Shown in pieces: positions 25,300-39,538 of a stretch of 64,000 nt of DNA. The notes beneath the pieces are model-generated. The model was not told the origin of the DNA. It did no database searches and was given only the letters and a program-made list of their open reading frames with translations. The DNA lies in NCBI GenBank assembly GCA_008694505.1, contig VZDJ01007747.1, forward strand, positions 6,103,390-6,167,389, read 5' to 3'. The stretch's first letter is position 1. The number at the start of each line of letters is the position of its first letter. The DNA is from Cyanoderma ruficeps (taxonomy: Eukaryota; Chordata; Aves; Passeriformes; Timaliidae). The position numbers and the translations under genes are program-made.

Positions 25300-28200
25300 T
25301 CACATAACATTTTCCATTGATTTCCTCAGATGATGATCAATGCCGCTATGACACAGACAACCATCACATTTGCACAGCCCATGCAAAGTCAACAGCAGCA
25401 CAAAAACAATTATACTCTTGAGGAGCTCTTGAGGCAGAAGAAAATGCTGTATTGCAACAGACCTGCATCCTCTTGAACCGGCTTAGGATAAAATGGAACT
25501 TTTTCAACTGCAGAAGCCAGATAAATCTACTAAGAGAAGCACCCAGGGAATGCTCTTCCCTTGCCTTTTTTTGCTTTAATCTCCTTGCTGTTACCTTAAC
25601 ATCACAGGCATAAATTAAAAGCCTTTTATTATTATTTATTGAAATGAAAGTGGCAATGATAACTACAAAACTATCCCCCTCCCCCTGAGTGGACAATTGA
25701 CTGTGACGTCGACAAAGTCTGCTCAGCTCTAGCTTAGTGACAATACAATGCAAATAATTTACACAACCCACCAGGCTGATGCCAATCTCATGTGCAACAC
25801 CTGAACTCAATCAGGTGGGAAAAAATAATGTGAGCCATTAAATGAAGAAATTTATGTCTGCAGTTAACTGAGTGTTTATTGACAAATACTATTTGTTCCT
25901 TGTGCACCTGTGCTATGCACCAGATAGGAATTAGTCAGAAATGCTGGTCTTCAGATGCTACTTAAGTGAACATGTTTGCATTGCTGTTTATTTTGTAATG
26001 CATAATTTATTGCTAAATGCTTCAGATGTGCAAAAGCTGTGATGGTGTTTACTCACATCCAACTTACAGTATTGGAATTAATCACATTTCTGCAAAGCCA
26101 GACACATACCTGGATTCCTCTGGAAAGAGATAGCATGCATAGCATAAAACTTAAAAGCCTCTTCAACAGGTCCTGCTGCAACCTCCCTGAGGTGATCAGG
26201 AAACTATAAACTACAGGAAAGCTTTAATCTCTGTCACCCAGCACATTCATGTATCAGCAGTGAAAGGAGCTCTCCTAGGAAGACAGACAAAGTCTGACCT
26301 ATTTTTTGGTACCAAAAAACTAAACTGTAGCACCACACTGAAGTTTGACTGAGGACAAAGTAGGAATGAACCCAAAATACTGACACCACACTCAGGGAGC
26401 TGTCTGGAGGTACACAACTCAGCTAAGATGCAGAACGTTTCAGGAAAATACCTAAAACATAGATGAAATTCAAGCAATAAATTTCATTAAGAAGTTGGAA
26501 CAACAATTCCCTTTGCAACAAAAGTTCTTGAATAAATTTCCAAAAAGGAAAGAAATGCAAACAAAACACATTAGAGTTAAACGCTATTTATTTTTGATGT
26601 GTTCCCTGACTAATGATTTCTTCAGAGCTTCTTAGATGAGGAAAAGTGTGGGTTAAATCTCTTTTTATATATATTAAAAATTAATTAAAATCCAGTCTGT
26701 AACAGCCTGTGCATATGTATAAGATAAAGAATGAAGGGGGAAAAATGAAGAATGCAAACAAAACCCAATATGCAAAATTACATAAACTATTAAACTGCCC
26801 AGATTATTCTAAACATTTCTAATATTTTTATGGAGAATGGAAACAACAAGAACATGCCAATTGGCTAGTAGAGGGAAATTTCTAAATTAATTATTTATGT
26901 AAACACTCTACTTCCAGTTGTAGCAGTTAACATATCAAGACAAACTTTCCTGTCTTGATAAAATAACAATTTTATATTTATTTATTTATCTAAGTGCTAA
27001 AGTAGCAGTGAAGGACCCTGGGTGGCTAAATTTGTGTCAATAAATGTACCAGTCTAGTTTTGAAATAATCTCTCTTTACAGAACAATAGAATGAAATATT
27101 TCTGAGTAATAACTCATTTTTTGCCATGAAGGAGGCATCTGAAACAAGTCAGAAGGCTCACACCCTAAAGTTTTCTCTTTCTTTTCCAAGATTTTTGCAA
27201 TAACTTGATGAGAAGCTAAGAGGCAGGCACCTACATCAGGAATTTTGTCCCATTTCTGACAAAGCCTCTAGGGTTGGAGTCACTCCAGCTCTTAGGTGCA
27301 AGGTTCACACCATTATAATTTTGGGATTTTTTTTTTCCCAATATGCATACAAGCCATTTTAGTGCCACTACAAACACCTTGTATCCTGTTTCTCCACCAG
27401 AAGTGGAAAAATAAAAACCTCAAAAAGTAGAGCATGACACGTTTGTTCAGAGCACTTTACAACAGAATAAAAACTTCCCAGAAAAATAGGACTCTCTCAT
27501 ATTGTTTCCTCCCTGTTAAAAGATCCATAGCAACCTCCAATTATTCTGTCACAAGAATTATCTGGAAGTTTAGAGAACTGTATGTGTTGCAAAATGGAGA
27601 TTCTGTTTCAGCACATAAAACCATCTCTGGAATGAAAGAGGTTAGGCATCCACTTATGTTAATGAAATTCCTCAAACGAATATTTACACGAGTGAAGATA
27701 AGTTTTCGTACATGTTTAGCTTTGCAAGAGCCTGAGGAAAAAGAGAAGCATGTTTTGTGCCAAACTAAAGATGTCACATTGTGTTTTTGCAGAAATCTTC
27801 CTCCAGACTCCCCATCCTGACTCCTAATATAGGGCCTACATACCTTGGCAGGAAGAAAGGTCAAGGAAAGAAAATAAGTGACATTTAGGCTCAAAGTACA
27901 GCAAGTTCCTTTTTCACTTCAATGGAATTGAAGTTCATCAGGATCATTATTCTTGTGTCTCATATTCTTGAACCTACCAACAGACAAACCATATTTTCCT
28001 TGTTTAGTTTAATTATTCGGCATCTCCTATAGACCAGCAGGCACAAGAGAAAGTCAGGGAAGCTACATGGTCACAGTAAGCTGAGTCTTTGTGAGTCCAG
28101 AGCTGTTATTATATTCAGCATATTTGTGAAGCCATGTACCACGGCCCGACAGTTTGGAGCATGGAAACCACCATTCTAGCCCTTCATTATAAATACCACA

Positions 28201-29720
28201 GTTATCAAATATAGCCAGCACTGAAGTTCACAACAAACCACAAAATGATAGTTTCTGAAAAAGTCATAGTGGTCCTCTGTTTCCACTCACACCTGGTTTT
28301 GATCAAAATATTTGCATGGATTTTTGGCTACTTGCAGACACGTACTGGAGATGATACTATACGGAGCTCACAATCCTGGAACAGGGGACCACAGAAGCAG
28401 CAGCCCTGCCAGCACTGCACTTCCCAGCTACTTTCCCACACCGCTAGCTTTGTGCTGATACACAGGATTTTTTTCCTCCCTCATTCACATAGGTAAAGAC
28501 AAAGAATTTTGCACTTAAAAGTCCAAGGAATACTTGGTCATGATAACAAATCAACTATCAAGGGCAGTATCACGCAGGTTACTATTAAAAATCAAGCATT
28601 CGGTTAACAAAGGAAAAGAAAAAAATACTAAACAATAAGAAAGTGAAATAAGCTGGACTTAAATAAGTCAACTCACTAAAATCTAGACATGTTTGCTACA
28701 AACATATGTTAACGTTGCTTTTGTGCCTTTATGTTTTTGCCGTGCACAGACAGATCATTCAGGGAGATTAATTCAAAAAGAGGTGCATCTTAGTTCTTAC
28801 AGAATGTTGTTGTAACATAGATGGCACCAGGGGTGGTGTAAGAAAAAGAGAAGGAGAAAGGAGGAAGGCAAAACTCCGAACTGTTACTAAAGTCAGTCAG
28901 AGGAGTCTCCACTGCCAGCATAACTTGGGTCAAACAGCAAAGGGCTCTCCACTTGCTGACACAGGAGAAGCCTGAGGCCAAGGGGATAGAAATGTCAAGG
29001 TTACCCCAGGCCTGTAAGAACTTTCTCATGGGTGTTGACTAATTTCAGGACTTTGGCAACCTCTGTCCTGCCAAGGCAGTGGTTCTTTTACCACCTAATG
29101 TCCTGGTTGGTCTAGAGCTTCACAGGTAACCATAGGTCTTCTTGTGACTTAGTCACACAGAGAAATAATCTGCATTTACACCTATGTGCCTGCACTGTTT
29201 GTATGTTGAGTGGGCAGGGCCAAATGCTTACATTCAGGAGAGGACAGCATTAGACACATTAGTTGACCTCAACACTATTTTAAAAGTTAGAAGTTTAATA
29301 GTGTTTTCTCTCATATGCATTTTGACACTTCCTAATTAAAGGGAGGTAAAAAATAAGTAAAAAGGAATGGAAACCACCTCTGGAGGTTTTCAAACTGTGT
29401 GTTATTTTACTGTTGCCAAAGTTTTTGAAGTTTGATTGCCAATAACATACATCACTGACTCCTGCAAGACTTTGTAAAACAAGACAATAAATTTCTCTTT
29501 TCCAAGACTAATAAAAATTGTTACAATGTTACATAGGATTTCAGCTTTTTATACAAATTATTGGAAAGCTGATTTGGCTCCATGGAATATATAGCCATAT
29601 CATTATAGTTTACTAGAGACTGGGGGGCAAATCATACCCCATGTCATCACTCTCCTGTTTAAAGAGGTTAAATATTTTTTTAAAACCCCTATGATAGGAA
29701 AAGCAATAGAAGGCAAACAA

Positions 29721-29750
29721 AAGCATCTCCATACAAGAGAGGAGATGCTT
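29721..29750. repeat. Perfect inverted repeat, 10-bp arms with 10-nt spacer
   Basis: Arm AAGCATCTCC at 29721-29730, spacer ATACAAGAGA, and exact reverse complement GGAGATGCTT at 29741-29750. It could form a stem-loop as RNA or serve as a dimeric protein site, but nothing nearby indicates a role. Confidence 0.9.
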
Positions 29751-31027
29751 GCTTAGGAAGCAGATTGAACAAGCTTAGTTCTTATATTCTTCTCAGTAAA
29801 ATACCCATATATATATACACCTACTCTGCAGGTGATGTTGAAAACAGGAAAAAAAAATACATAGTTCTGAACCTAACTGAACCATGTTAAAGGGGAATAA
29901 CAATCCAGGCAGTTACAATCTTACTAATGTACAGGTTGATTGAAGTGATAGTGAGAAGTACTAATGCAGCAAAACTCAATGGTCTTTCCATTTACTTTGA
30001 AATAGGTATTATCTTTATTGCCTACCACTAAAAAATCCCAAAATGACTTATAAATTGACTCTGTAGTTTGATTAAGTTTGAAATATTTTCTTTAAACATT
30101 TAAAATAAAATATTTCTCCCAATTTTGATATTAAACAATCAAAACATTTTCTTCAAAAAAAATCCATTTTTTGCCAATTTATTTGTCTCATTTAAATAGT
30201 AATGAAGTAATGCTTGTAAATAGTTTTTCTTGGCATCCTTGTCATATGGCTATAGTGTTCAAAATGTAATGACATTTTGCAGCTCTAAAAGAGCAGAATT
30301 TATTTTCCTAATATGTGAGTCAGTAGGTAAATCTGAAGACAATGATTGAAATGACTGAACTTTAACAAGAAACCATTTGCAGTTTCTACTGTGATTTATT
30401 GCTTATTTCTGAAATACTGTCAGACAAATCATTCCAAGTACCCAATGCTGTGCATAACATGGCACATCAAATCTGTGGGGGTAGAAATCCTTTCTTTGTA
30501 GAACAGGAGTACCTTGGAAATATTCATGCATTTAACAGGCTCCAAACCATTATGCTTGTTCCTATGCTTAACCAGTAACTCACACGAAAAATCCCTACTG
30601 AGCAGTAAAAGGCTCCTGGCAATAGTAAAGGAGCAAAGGTTTGCAGAAACACTGTTTTACTCACCTACTTATTTGCATTTATCTCATTTTAGAAAGCCAC
30701 AGTTAGTGATACCACTTCAGAAGTAGCATAGAGATATTTAGGCAACTTGACTGCACCAGTCTGAAAGTTTCATACTCAGAAATCTCATTTGGCTCCTACC
30801 TTCCTCTGTGATACCTATGTTTCTTGAAAGGGTTAAAGAGGTAGCTGAAATTCTTTCTGCAGAAAGGGAAAGATCTTCTGGGCCTGCCTGTAACTGCCCA
30901 AACCTTGGCAAAGCTAAACAAAGAGCATAGACCCAAGCCCTGCCAAGATCTCTGAAGGTGATCCCTATCCTTGCCAGGTTTTCTCAGCCTTTTTTTCCTT
31001 ATCATCCTCATTTGCAATCTTCAAACA

Positions 31028-31045
31028 CCCCCCCCCCCCCCCCCC
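31028..31045 (+). repeat. Poly-C tract (18 C)
   Basis: Eighteen consecutive C, flanked by CAAACA and GTTCTC. On the minus strand this is an 18-G run able to form G-quadruplex structure, and on the plus strand an i-motif. Long C homopolymers are rare compared with A/T ones and are hard to sequence, so the length may be inexact. Confidence 0.85.
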
Positions 31046-34000
31046 GTTCTCTACCTAAATCCCACATATCTGGAGAGAATGGAGGGGTATTCTCTATACC
31101 AGAAGCACCTTCACTGGAACACCTGGCCAAGGAACAAAATATGGTTTTAAACCCCCATCTCTGCTGAAGGTGATAGAATAGGAAAAGTAAACTCTACAGG
31201 TTTACAGGGCTCTCTGGCATCTTTTTCCACAGAAGTAGTTCTTGTGTGGAAAAAGTACTTCATTGAAAGTGAAAAAGAAAGACATTGTAAGTAATTTTAT
31301 ACTCAATGACTCAATGTCAGAAAATTGGGTCCACAGAGAGCAAATGTACTGGCACAACCTAAGAATTAGAACATTTACTCAGGATAGGGATAGCTGGCCA
31401 ATGCCACTTTGTATTTTATATTACATATGCCATTATTTAAATGGCTAATTGAACAATTCCACAACCAAAACTGAGAGTGCTTTATCACAGAATACTTTTC
31501 CACTCCGTGGCTTAAAGCATTCCCACTGGAGACAGTTAAGTAGGGGTCAAACCTTCCCATTAAAGAAGGAATTTCAGCCTTAGCTTTCCAGAACCTGATA
31601 AAATATTTTAGCTTCTACCTAGATTTTTAGTTTCTTTTTAAAGGGGTATTGTTCCAACAATGTTTTCTTTCTGAGAAGCTTATGAAGGGTTCAAGCCGCT
31701 GATGGGGTCGATATACTGCAATCACATTTTTTGGGAACAATTAGTTCCTTCTTTTCAAACAACCATCTGTGGTTTTTGTCTTGGGAACAGAACTGAATTT
31801 AAACACAGTGTAGTATCCCACTAAGTATCTGATTGGCTGTAGTTGCCAAATTATCACATTCACTGACACTGGATTTATTAAATTTGATTAAATGAAATAA
31901 AGAAGATTGGAAAAGGAGTGCCAGAGAACAGTACCTATCTGTGTCTTACAGTGCTTCTTCCTTAAGGGCAACCGGAGGTTGCTGCAGTTTCAAAATTGCC
32001 ATTTCAAAACCTTCTGGATCTTGGCCACAGAGCATGCTTTACAAAATTACCACAGACACAGATCACTCAGATATGGGGCACACAGAGACAAAGCAAACAG
32101 CCATCGTAATACAGAGCCACACACACGCAGCTGCTGACTTTTGATGCAGGGCACAGGTGGACTGCCCATAAGCCTAGCAATAATAGTCCTCGCCCCTCAT
32201 CCCCCATTAAACATAGAAGCTACAAAAAAATTAAAACATCTCTTAACTTTCTCAAAGGCTACTTTTAAATACCTTAAAACATTTACATTCTGCTGTTGCT
32301 TTTTTTATTTCCTAGCCTTCTCAAACTGCAGATTTTCTTAATTTAAAATGGACTCTTACTCTTGAGACAACGAAGATCCCAGATCAGCAACTTTTTTCTT
32401 CAAAACAAGAATCCCTCACTGCCACAGGAATGCAAAGGAGAAGAGGAATGCAAACTTCTCAGTGCTGCATCTGCTGAAAGATCTTTGGGCTGGTGCAAGG
32501 ACAAGAAAATGCAATGCCAAGGGCTTTACAGGAGCAGGAAGCACAAACAGGTGTTAGCAATTTTTATCAGCTGAAGAGCATGAAGTGCAATGTAATTGCA
32601 CCCAACAGCTAAATGACGGTTCTAGCAATTTTGTTTAAAAACCAACAAAAAAAGGGAATATATGTCCTCCTAAGATGAGATTTTTGTCAGGACTTGCAGG
32701 TATTCCCTGTGTGCATGTACAACAGATAAGCCTGACTGCTGGGACCTGTGGAGCCAATGCCCATATTTCAGAGAGGATGAAAATGCTTTGCTAAAATCCT
32801 CCAGACAAGGTCAGCACAGCTTAAAAATGAACTGGAAGGCCCTAACAAACACCTGGGGGGAACACACAAGTGTTGCAAATTTGAGTTTAGGTGCAAAGAA
32901 AAAGAGGATTTTTAAACATTTTGCTAAATTTTTTTAACATCTTAAATCCTTCTAAGGACTCCTCTGGAGTGGACTACAATTTAAAAATGATGTCACTTTG
33001 TTTTCCAAGTGATATAGGTAAAGTGAAATGTGGACTTCAGAAAAGAAATATACAAGCATTCTTACCTATCCCAGATGTGACAGGAAATGTCTATGATTTT
33101 TTTTTACCACGCAGACCACTAAATTATTTATACAATACTGACAATTTTTTTTCTTGCAAATCCTGATAATTTAACAAACATTTCTTAAAATTACATTTGA
33201 GAAAGGGGGAATTCTGTTTCACAAGCAAATTATTGAGAGAAACACAAATATTTCATATAATGTTATATTCCATTTTGTAAACTTTTAGCAAACAACATTA
33301 CTATATCTGTCCTCCAATTTCAGATCATTTACGTGATCTTTATGTCGATATGTGTGGTCACCAGGTATGCCTGTTTTAGGAGTCTAATGAAATCTTGAGT
33401 CATTCATATATTGGAAAATGCCAGACTAACAACTTTTAGGAAATGAATGTATCTATGGCTTAGTATTACAGTACTTCAAACAGTGACAAGCTTCATATCC
33501 ATCAAGTCTTGTATATTAACTAGTAATTGTAAAACAAATAACTAAGTTTTCAGCTTAGAAGTGGTGGAATTCATAACTATTAGTTTCACCTGTGCAGAAG
33601 ATGCATATTTTTAATATAAATTTTTGGCATTGATTGATGGCTCAATTTTTCATTTGAAAAATATAGTTGCTGAAAAATTGTTAAACTATACTATTCTGCA
33701 TCTTCAAACTTTGGTAAATCAACCTGCTTTGTTACTCTGATGAAAACTCTAAGCTTACACAATTTTGCAAACTTAAACCTCTGATACAGGAAAAATTCTA
33801 CTTCATCCCGATGAAGCAGTAAAACAAAACAATAAGGCTGATTTTCAATAATAATTTAAAAATAATTAATTTGTATAAACATCAGTTGTACTAACTTTTA
33901 TAGTATTGATGAAAGAAGCAAAATCAAAACCCAAGACTTTTATTGTATAGTGTAAGTGTATTCACATTGTTACTGTATGTTGACAAAGAGAACAAGAGAT

Positions 34001-37000
34001 TAATTTGGTTGATTTTTTCTTCCTTACAATTATTTCTGTGATTTTAATGCATAGGAAGTTTTTAACCATTACTTTAGATTTTCAAGTATTTTTTCTTTTT
34101 TTTTTAATCTTACTCTAGTAGTGAATTTCTGTTCTGCACAAAAAAGCAGCAGGATCTAGTTTTGATCACAAGATCTTGACCTTTTCTCAGCTCTTATTCA
34201 ATAACCCAAACTGGACACATAAAAAACCATGTGCTGAACAAGGTTATGTATTTCTGAAACCCTTCTCCTATAAACAAGTGAAGTAAACCCAGCCAGTAGT
34301 GTAATTATTTTCACAGATGATGAGAAAAAATCTGGGGTCATTGGGTCAGTGGAAATTCCTTTGCCTTCTTAATAGGCCAGTAACCAAAAGGGAAAAGACA
34401 ATGCAGACTCATGCAGAACCAAACAGAAGATCTGAGTAGCCTGGAAGCAAAGCATGGCAATGGCAGTGTCAAGATTTATCAAGGAAAAAACTGAGGTCAG
34501 CTCCTGATCCACAGGTCAGGGAGTGCTATTTTTGAGGAAAACATTATTTTAAAAATCTCTGTTGTCATCATAGCTCTCTGTGAGCCACTGAATTAGAAAT
34601 TAGTTTTACTAGTTGGGGTTGTAGTAAGTTTCCCTCTCTGCATAGGAAGTGGGTCAACACAAACAGGTGGCTTTTGCATTCTCTGCTGCAACAACAAGAT
34701 ATTAGTATTACTTTAAGACTGTATACCTTGCTGTCCAGTATGCCAAAAAGTGAAGGCAAATTTATTTTTTAGGCAATCTTAAACTCACTCTACTACTTCT
34801 TAGAGGAATAATCACACTTTGCTGAAAAAAACCCACAGACAAGTCTATTTTTAGCTTTGTAATATATAATTTTTGAATTTGTGTGGTATTCTATTTCATT
34901 TATCAAAGCATTAGGAAGTCAAGTAGAAAGTTTCTTTTCAATTGTCCTTGCTGATAAAGTGTTTGTCTGGGTTTTTTTGAATGGCATGCTGAAAGAGAAA
35001 ACTTGTACTTCTGAAACACGCAGAGAAAGATGCGCACAATCCTTGCCTCTGCAAATGCTTAAATGGTTTTCTGACAAATTAAAAATACTATTCATTGAAA
35101 TAACAGTTCACCAGATGTCCTGTAGGAGTCAGAAAAAAAAAAGGCATGAAGCAGCAGAAAAATATAAACTACAGTTTATGTGTTGATTCAAGAAAAAAAT
35201 GGAGAAGGTTAAAAATAGAATGCCCATTTACATGTAAAAGAGTTGGAGTATCTTTACTCTGGAGACAGTGACTGGCAGTAGATGGAACTGTTCCAGAGAG
35301 CAAAATTGCTGATGGACTAAATTCAGACTATTTTGAGTGACAGACAAACAAATCCTGCAAGTTAGGGTAGCATAGGTGGAAATGTGGCCTGACATGATGG
35401 CGAGGGATGCAGTGTGACACATGGACTCTCACACACTCACCATTGTCTATCCTACAGCTCTCTGCTGTGGTCAGTGGCGGACACGGAAGGACCACGAGGA
35501 CCACTCTTGCTGGCTCCTGTCTCAGCACACAGAGAGCACTACTTGTGCAAAGGCATGGACAGCATGTGAGGAGACGCCTCCGTCTGTGCCAGTCATGTTA
35601 CTGCCTAAACCACCAAGTTCAGCTCCCCTTTACCCAGCCATGCATTTTCTTTGCAAGACACTTTATATGAATGAATACAAAGGAGTAAACAGTGAAATAC
35701 CCTCTCTGTGCTACCAAGAAGAATTTGAATGAGTTGTCCTAACAGGAAATCTTTTACCTGACATGTCTTTCCCAGCACTTGATAAAACTCAACCAACATG
35801 GGTGCAGATTCTTAGTTGCAATGTGGCTGGGTTTTGCCATCCTGCACTGCTGCACTTCTTGCCAATGACTGCAATCCAGGAGAATTTTAAACAAGCCTAA
35901 ATCAGGGCAGTCCTCAGGTTGTTTTATAGCTTGTGGAAGGCAGCCCAGTCTGCAGGGGACCACACAGCTGGAGAAATACAGGAAGTGAAAAAATAGGCCA
36001 GTGTTAAAAAAATCGACCATTCTGAGCATGTACAAGAGTAACTGCAAACTGCCTTAACCTGGAACCATCTATCTTTACTTATTCACTTGAAGAAATAAGG
36101 AATTTAAGGAATCTTTCAAAGTAAGGAAGAACTTGACTCTTTTCTTCCCAGGCCTTCATAGTGAGTAGCTCTGATGATGGGAGTTCTATTCCTTCACACT
36201 TATGGTGGTACAAGTAAGGAAGCAATGGAGGCTGGCTTCCTGCCTCTTGTTATTTGCATTTCAGAAACCATTTTTGCACCCTCTGTGATCCTGTTGCAAT
36301 ACCTACATGGGAATAAAGATTACCTTCAGACTTCATTGTAGATAAGACCACACAGGGCAGAAGGCATGAAGAACGAGCTCCCTGGGGCCTTATTCACAGA
36401 TGTGGCTAAGTCTCCTCCTCTTACAGGTAACTCGCTGATCACCTGCGGTAAGGGCAGCTCCCTCAGTTCCTGCTCCCCACATAACTGTGAACCACAGGGA
36501 TGTGCTTATTTTCCCTATTGAGAGAGGAGCTTTTTATGGTCAGCCCTCTGTAATACAGCCTTCCACACTGCCAGAAGAGAGACAAATTGCCTGTACAGCC
36601 ATTTTGCTCCAGACCAGAACAACACAATAAATCACAATGCTTTGTCAGGGATGGGGATGTGAACTGTGGTGCGTGGTTCAGGTGTTTCTCAGCAGCTTTC
36701 AGTATAATCTGCAAAGAAAATGCCTGCCTGGAGTTGCCTCTACAAAGCCATTCAGTTCATTGCCCATGGGAAGCACATACTTCTCACAGAACCCTTCTTC
36801 CCCTCACAGTGCTTTGATTTTAGTAGTATGGCAAAACACCAGACTTATCTATATTCAGGCACAGCTTTTGCATGGAAATCTGTACAGTGGGCAGCTTTCT
36901 GGCTTGTTTTCCATCACAAATCTTACAGGAGAAGAGCAGCAGTTTCAAAGACTTTAACAAGGAAGCCTCAGGGCTTCTTTGCCAGACTTCAATGGATATG

Positions 37001-37913
37001 TTTAGAGCATGGTATATGGAGGTTGAACTGCCTGACTCTCATTAACATTAATGGAGTCAGAAGGCTAAATGCCTGCGCACCATTCTGGTGACGTACCCGC
37101 AGCATCTGGCAAGTAGTCTGCTGCCTTTGCTAACTCCTTTTGGATATGATGTTTCCTTCTTCTCTATCAGGGTGGCAAAGTAAAACAGAGAGGGACAGCC
37201 TACTTTCCTTCAGCTAAGACATTCTGCAAAGTAAAATAACTGTGAGAGTTCTACCTGAATTTTAACACAGTACCTTCTACTTGCACATGAACTTAACATG
37301 AACTAGCAGCCTTGCAAAAACTAAATTCAAACCCCCATATCAAACAGACAACAAACTGCAGACAACCTGTTTGTTTAATATGAAAGAGTAGGCTAGCAGT
37401 TACACAGGATCCATGGTGTCATGAAAATTCTAGGATGTTTGGATTATATGTGCTCTTTGAAAATTATAGATAAAGGAGGTACTTTTCAAGCGTGAAGCTG
37501 TTGCACAGCTGAAGCAAGTAGCTAATTTAAAATTTAACCTGTATTAATATAAAAAACCCTTTATTCCCTGTTTATGAACACCTGCAGCTTTTATCACACA
37601 CATTTTCACTGGAAACAATCTGTTAAAACTGTAAAATTATTATAGTGTAGTCCCATAGTATGTCACACTGGCAGTACCTTTGATCTCAGCCCCTGGGAAA
37701 CAGTTTTTCATGTGGGCAGCAGCAGCAGCTGTAAATACAATGTTAATACTGTTGAAGTATTAAATTTCTCTTTTATTTTGGTGGCTGAAGTCTGAGTGCT
37801 TATGCAGTACTACACTTTCCATATACTAGCTTTCAAGTTTCTGAAGTTTCAAGATAATCTAGTGTCCGAGATAATGGACTGTCTTAGATACTTTTATAAT
37901 GGTGTTACAAGTG

Positions 37914-37927
37914 AAAAAAAAAAAAAA
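37914..37927. repeat. Poly-A tract (14 A)
   Basis: Fourteen A after CAAGTG. No retrotransposed body is recognisable upstream. Confidence 0.8.
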
Positions 37928-39520
37928 GGACATCTCAGTTTCTTTACAATCTGCAAAAATATACTTTGGTGATAAATCTTAATCTCTCAACGTCTTGATC
38001 CCCTCCTTAGCTGCTGGACAATTCCCAGATTTTCTGCTTTAACCTGATTAGAAACAACCTGTTGGCTAAATTACTTTGCTACAACCTACGGATTACTGCA
38101 TCTTCTTTCTCACACATTTAGTCTTACTTTAACAAAAAATGTCTCTTTTTAAAATGCCTTCTGCAACCCTGGTGATTGTCTTATCACAACCCTAAAATTC
38201 TAGATGGTGTACCAACTTTGCCATACACAAAGCACAGGGATCTGCCCTCAGCTTGGCATTGTGCTGTGTAGCCTATCAGCCACCACACACCCATCCCAAT
38301 CATTCCTGAAGCCAATGATATAAAGACTGGATAATGTCCTGAGCAGTGTAAAAAATAGCTTGATCTAGATGAATGCTACTCTAACCCCTACAATTTTATC
38401 CTGATGGAGTTGCTTTGCAATAACATCTTACTCATTCAATTTTTATACGGGGAAAATTATTAAGATTGGGCACTTTTATTGTTCAGGTACTGAGTGCACA
38501 TCTTCAGTAAGACTATTTCTTAAACAACATTTTAATAAATCAAACAGCACACACATTCTGTTAAGTGAAAATTTACATTTACACACATATCAGTGTTTTA
38601 AGTGCTTTACTCGTTTCAAGGGCACTTGCATTAAAATGTCTTAGGAAAAGTGATTCTACCAAAAAAATGCACAAACAATCTTAAATATCAAAATTATCTT
38701 TATTTAGCCTCTTCCGTTCATTGCATTTGATTCTGAATGAACACACAAGCTACAAGGCCTGTTCTACTTTGTATGCTCTGTACACAATGCCATCAAAAGT
38801 GCATAATAATATGCATTTTTGTTCATTTTCAAATACCACTGTAATAGTCAGTTGTGTGCACACAAAGCTTTCTAAATGCATACGCTGTGGTTTTGTGCCT
38901 TAAGGCAAATCTCATTTCATGCTCCTTGGTATCAATATAGCTTGGGAATGCAAGGATTGAAGCCTATATTCAGGGTCTAAATCCAGAAAAGATATAAAAG
39001 ACCTGTTAGAAGGAGATGGGGATGGAGAAAGTGTGGGAGAGGGGCAAGCAGGAGAGTACACTTCCCACCAAGGCAGGTACATCTCTTTCCTCTTCAACCT
39101 GTGAGTAGAATTAGGCATCCATTTGAGAATTAGAATAGCTAAGAGGCTAATGTTCATGGGGTTTTTTGTTAATCAGGCATCAGGTAAAGCTTTTAAATAA
39201 CCACTTGCAAGGACTGGAAGTCAGCTTTCCCTTTTCCCAAGCAAGAGCTGCAACTGCCCCAGGACACCTAAATAACATGACTATTTTGGCACAAATTCTG
39301 TGCACACTCTCCCCCACCTCCTCCTACTAATGAAAATAGGTATTCCTTTTATCCCTGTATATTCCTTTTAAATGTAAAGATTTTTGCAGAGGAAAGCCAT
39401 ATTAGAATAGCTTTTATATGGGATACTGGGGTGAAAGATGGACCTAAACCTGTTCTGCCAGGCAAAGATTGAACCCACATTGCATACTCATGCTCCTGAA
39501 TGAATGGAGACTCCCATCAC

Positions 39521-39538
39521 CTGCTGCTGCTGCTGCTG
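39521..39538 (+). repeat. (CTG)6 trinucleotide repeat
   Basis: Six exact CTG units. In the plus-strand 71-codon frame 39469-39684 it is read in the GCT phase as a run of alanines, but that frame has no other coding evidence. The tract is short and of a normal size. Confidence 0.85.

Larger units (their letters stand above)
21381..31027. other. Unique AT-rich non-coding sequence
   Basis: Nearly 10 kb with no gene recognised. The larger open frames are 23277-23723 plus (148 codons), 25364-25810 minus (148 codons) and 27434-27820 plus (128 codons), the last mirrored by a 117-codon minus frame (27541-27894). None has a recognisable domain, signal peptide or repeated motif. Segments at about 23090-23720 and 28900-29240 are a little richer in G and C than their surroundings. 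Confidence 0.5.

Noticed and set aside
25364..25810. 148-codon minus-strand open frame
   Set aside because: Composition is irregular and matches no family; the region contains A-rich simple sequence and no convincing splice or start context.
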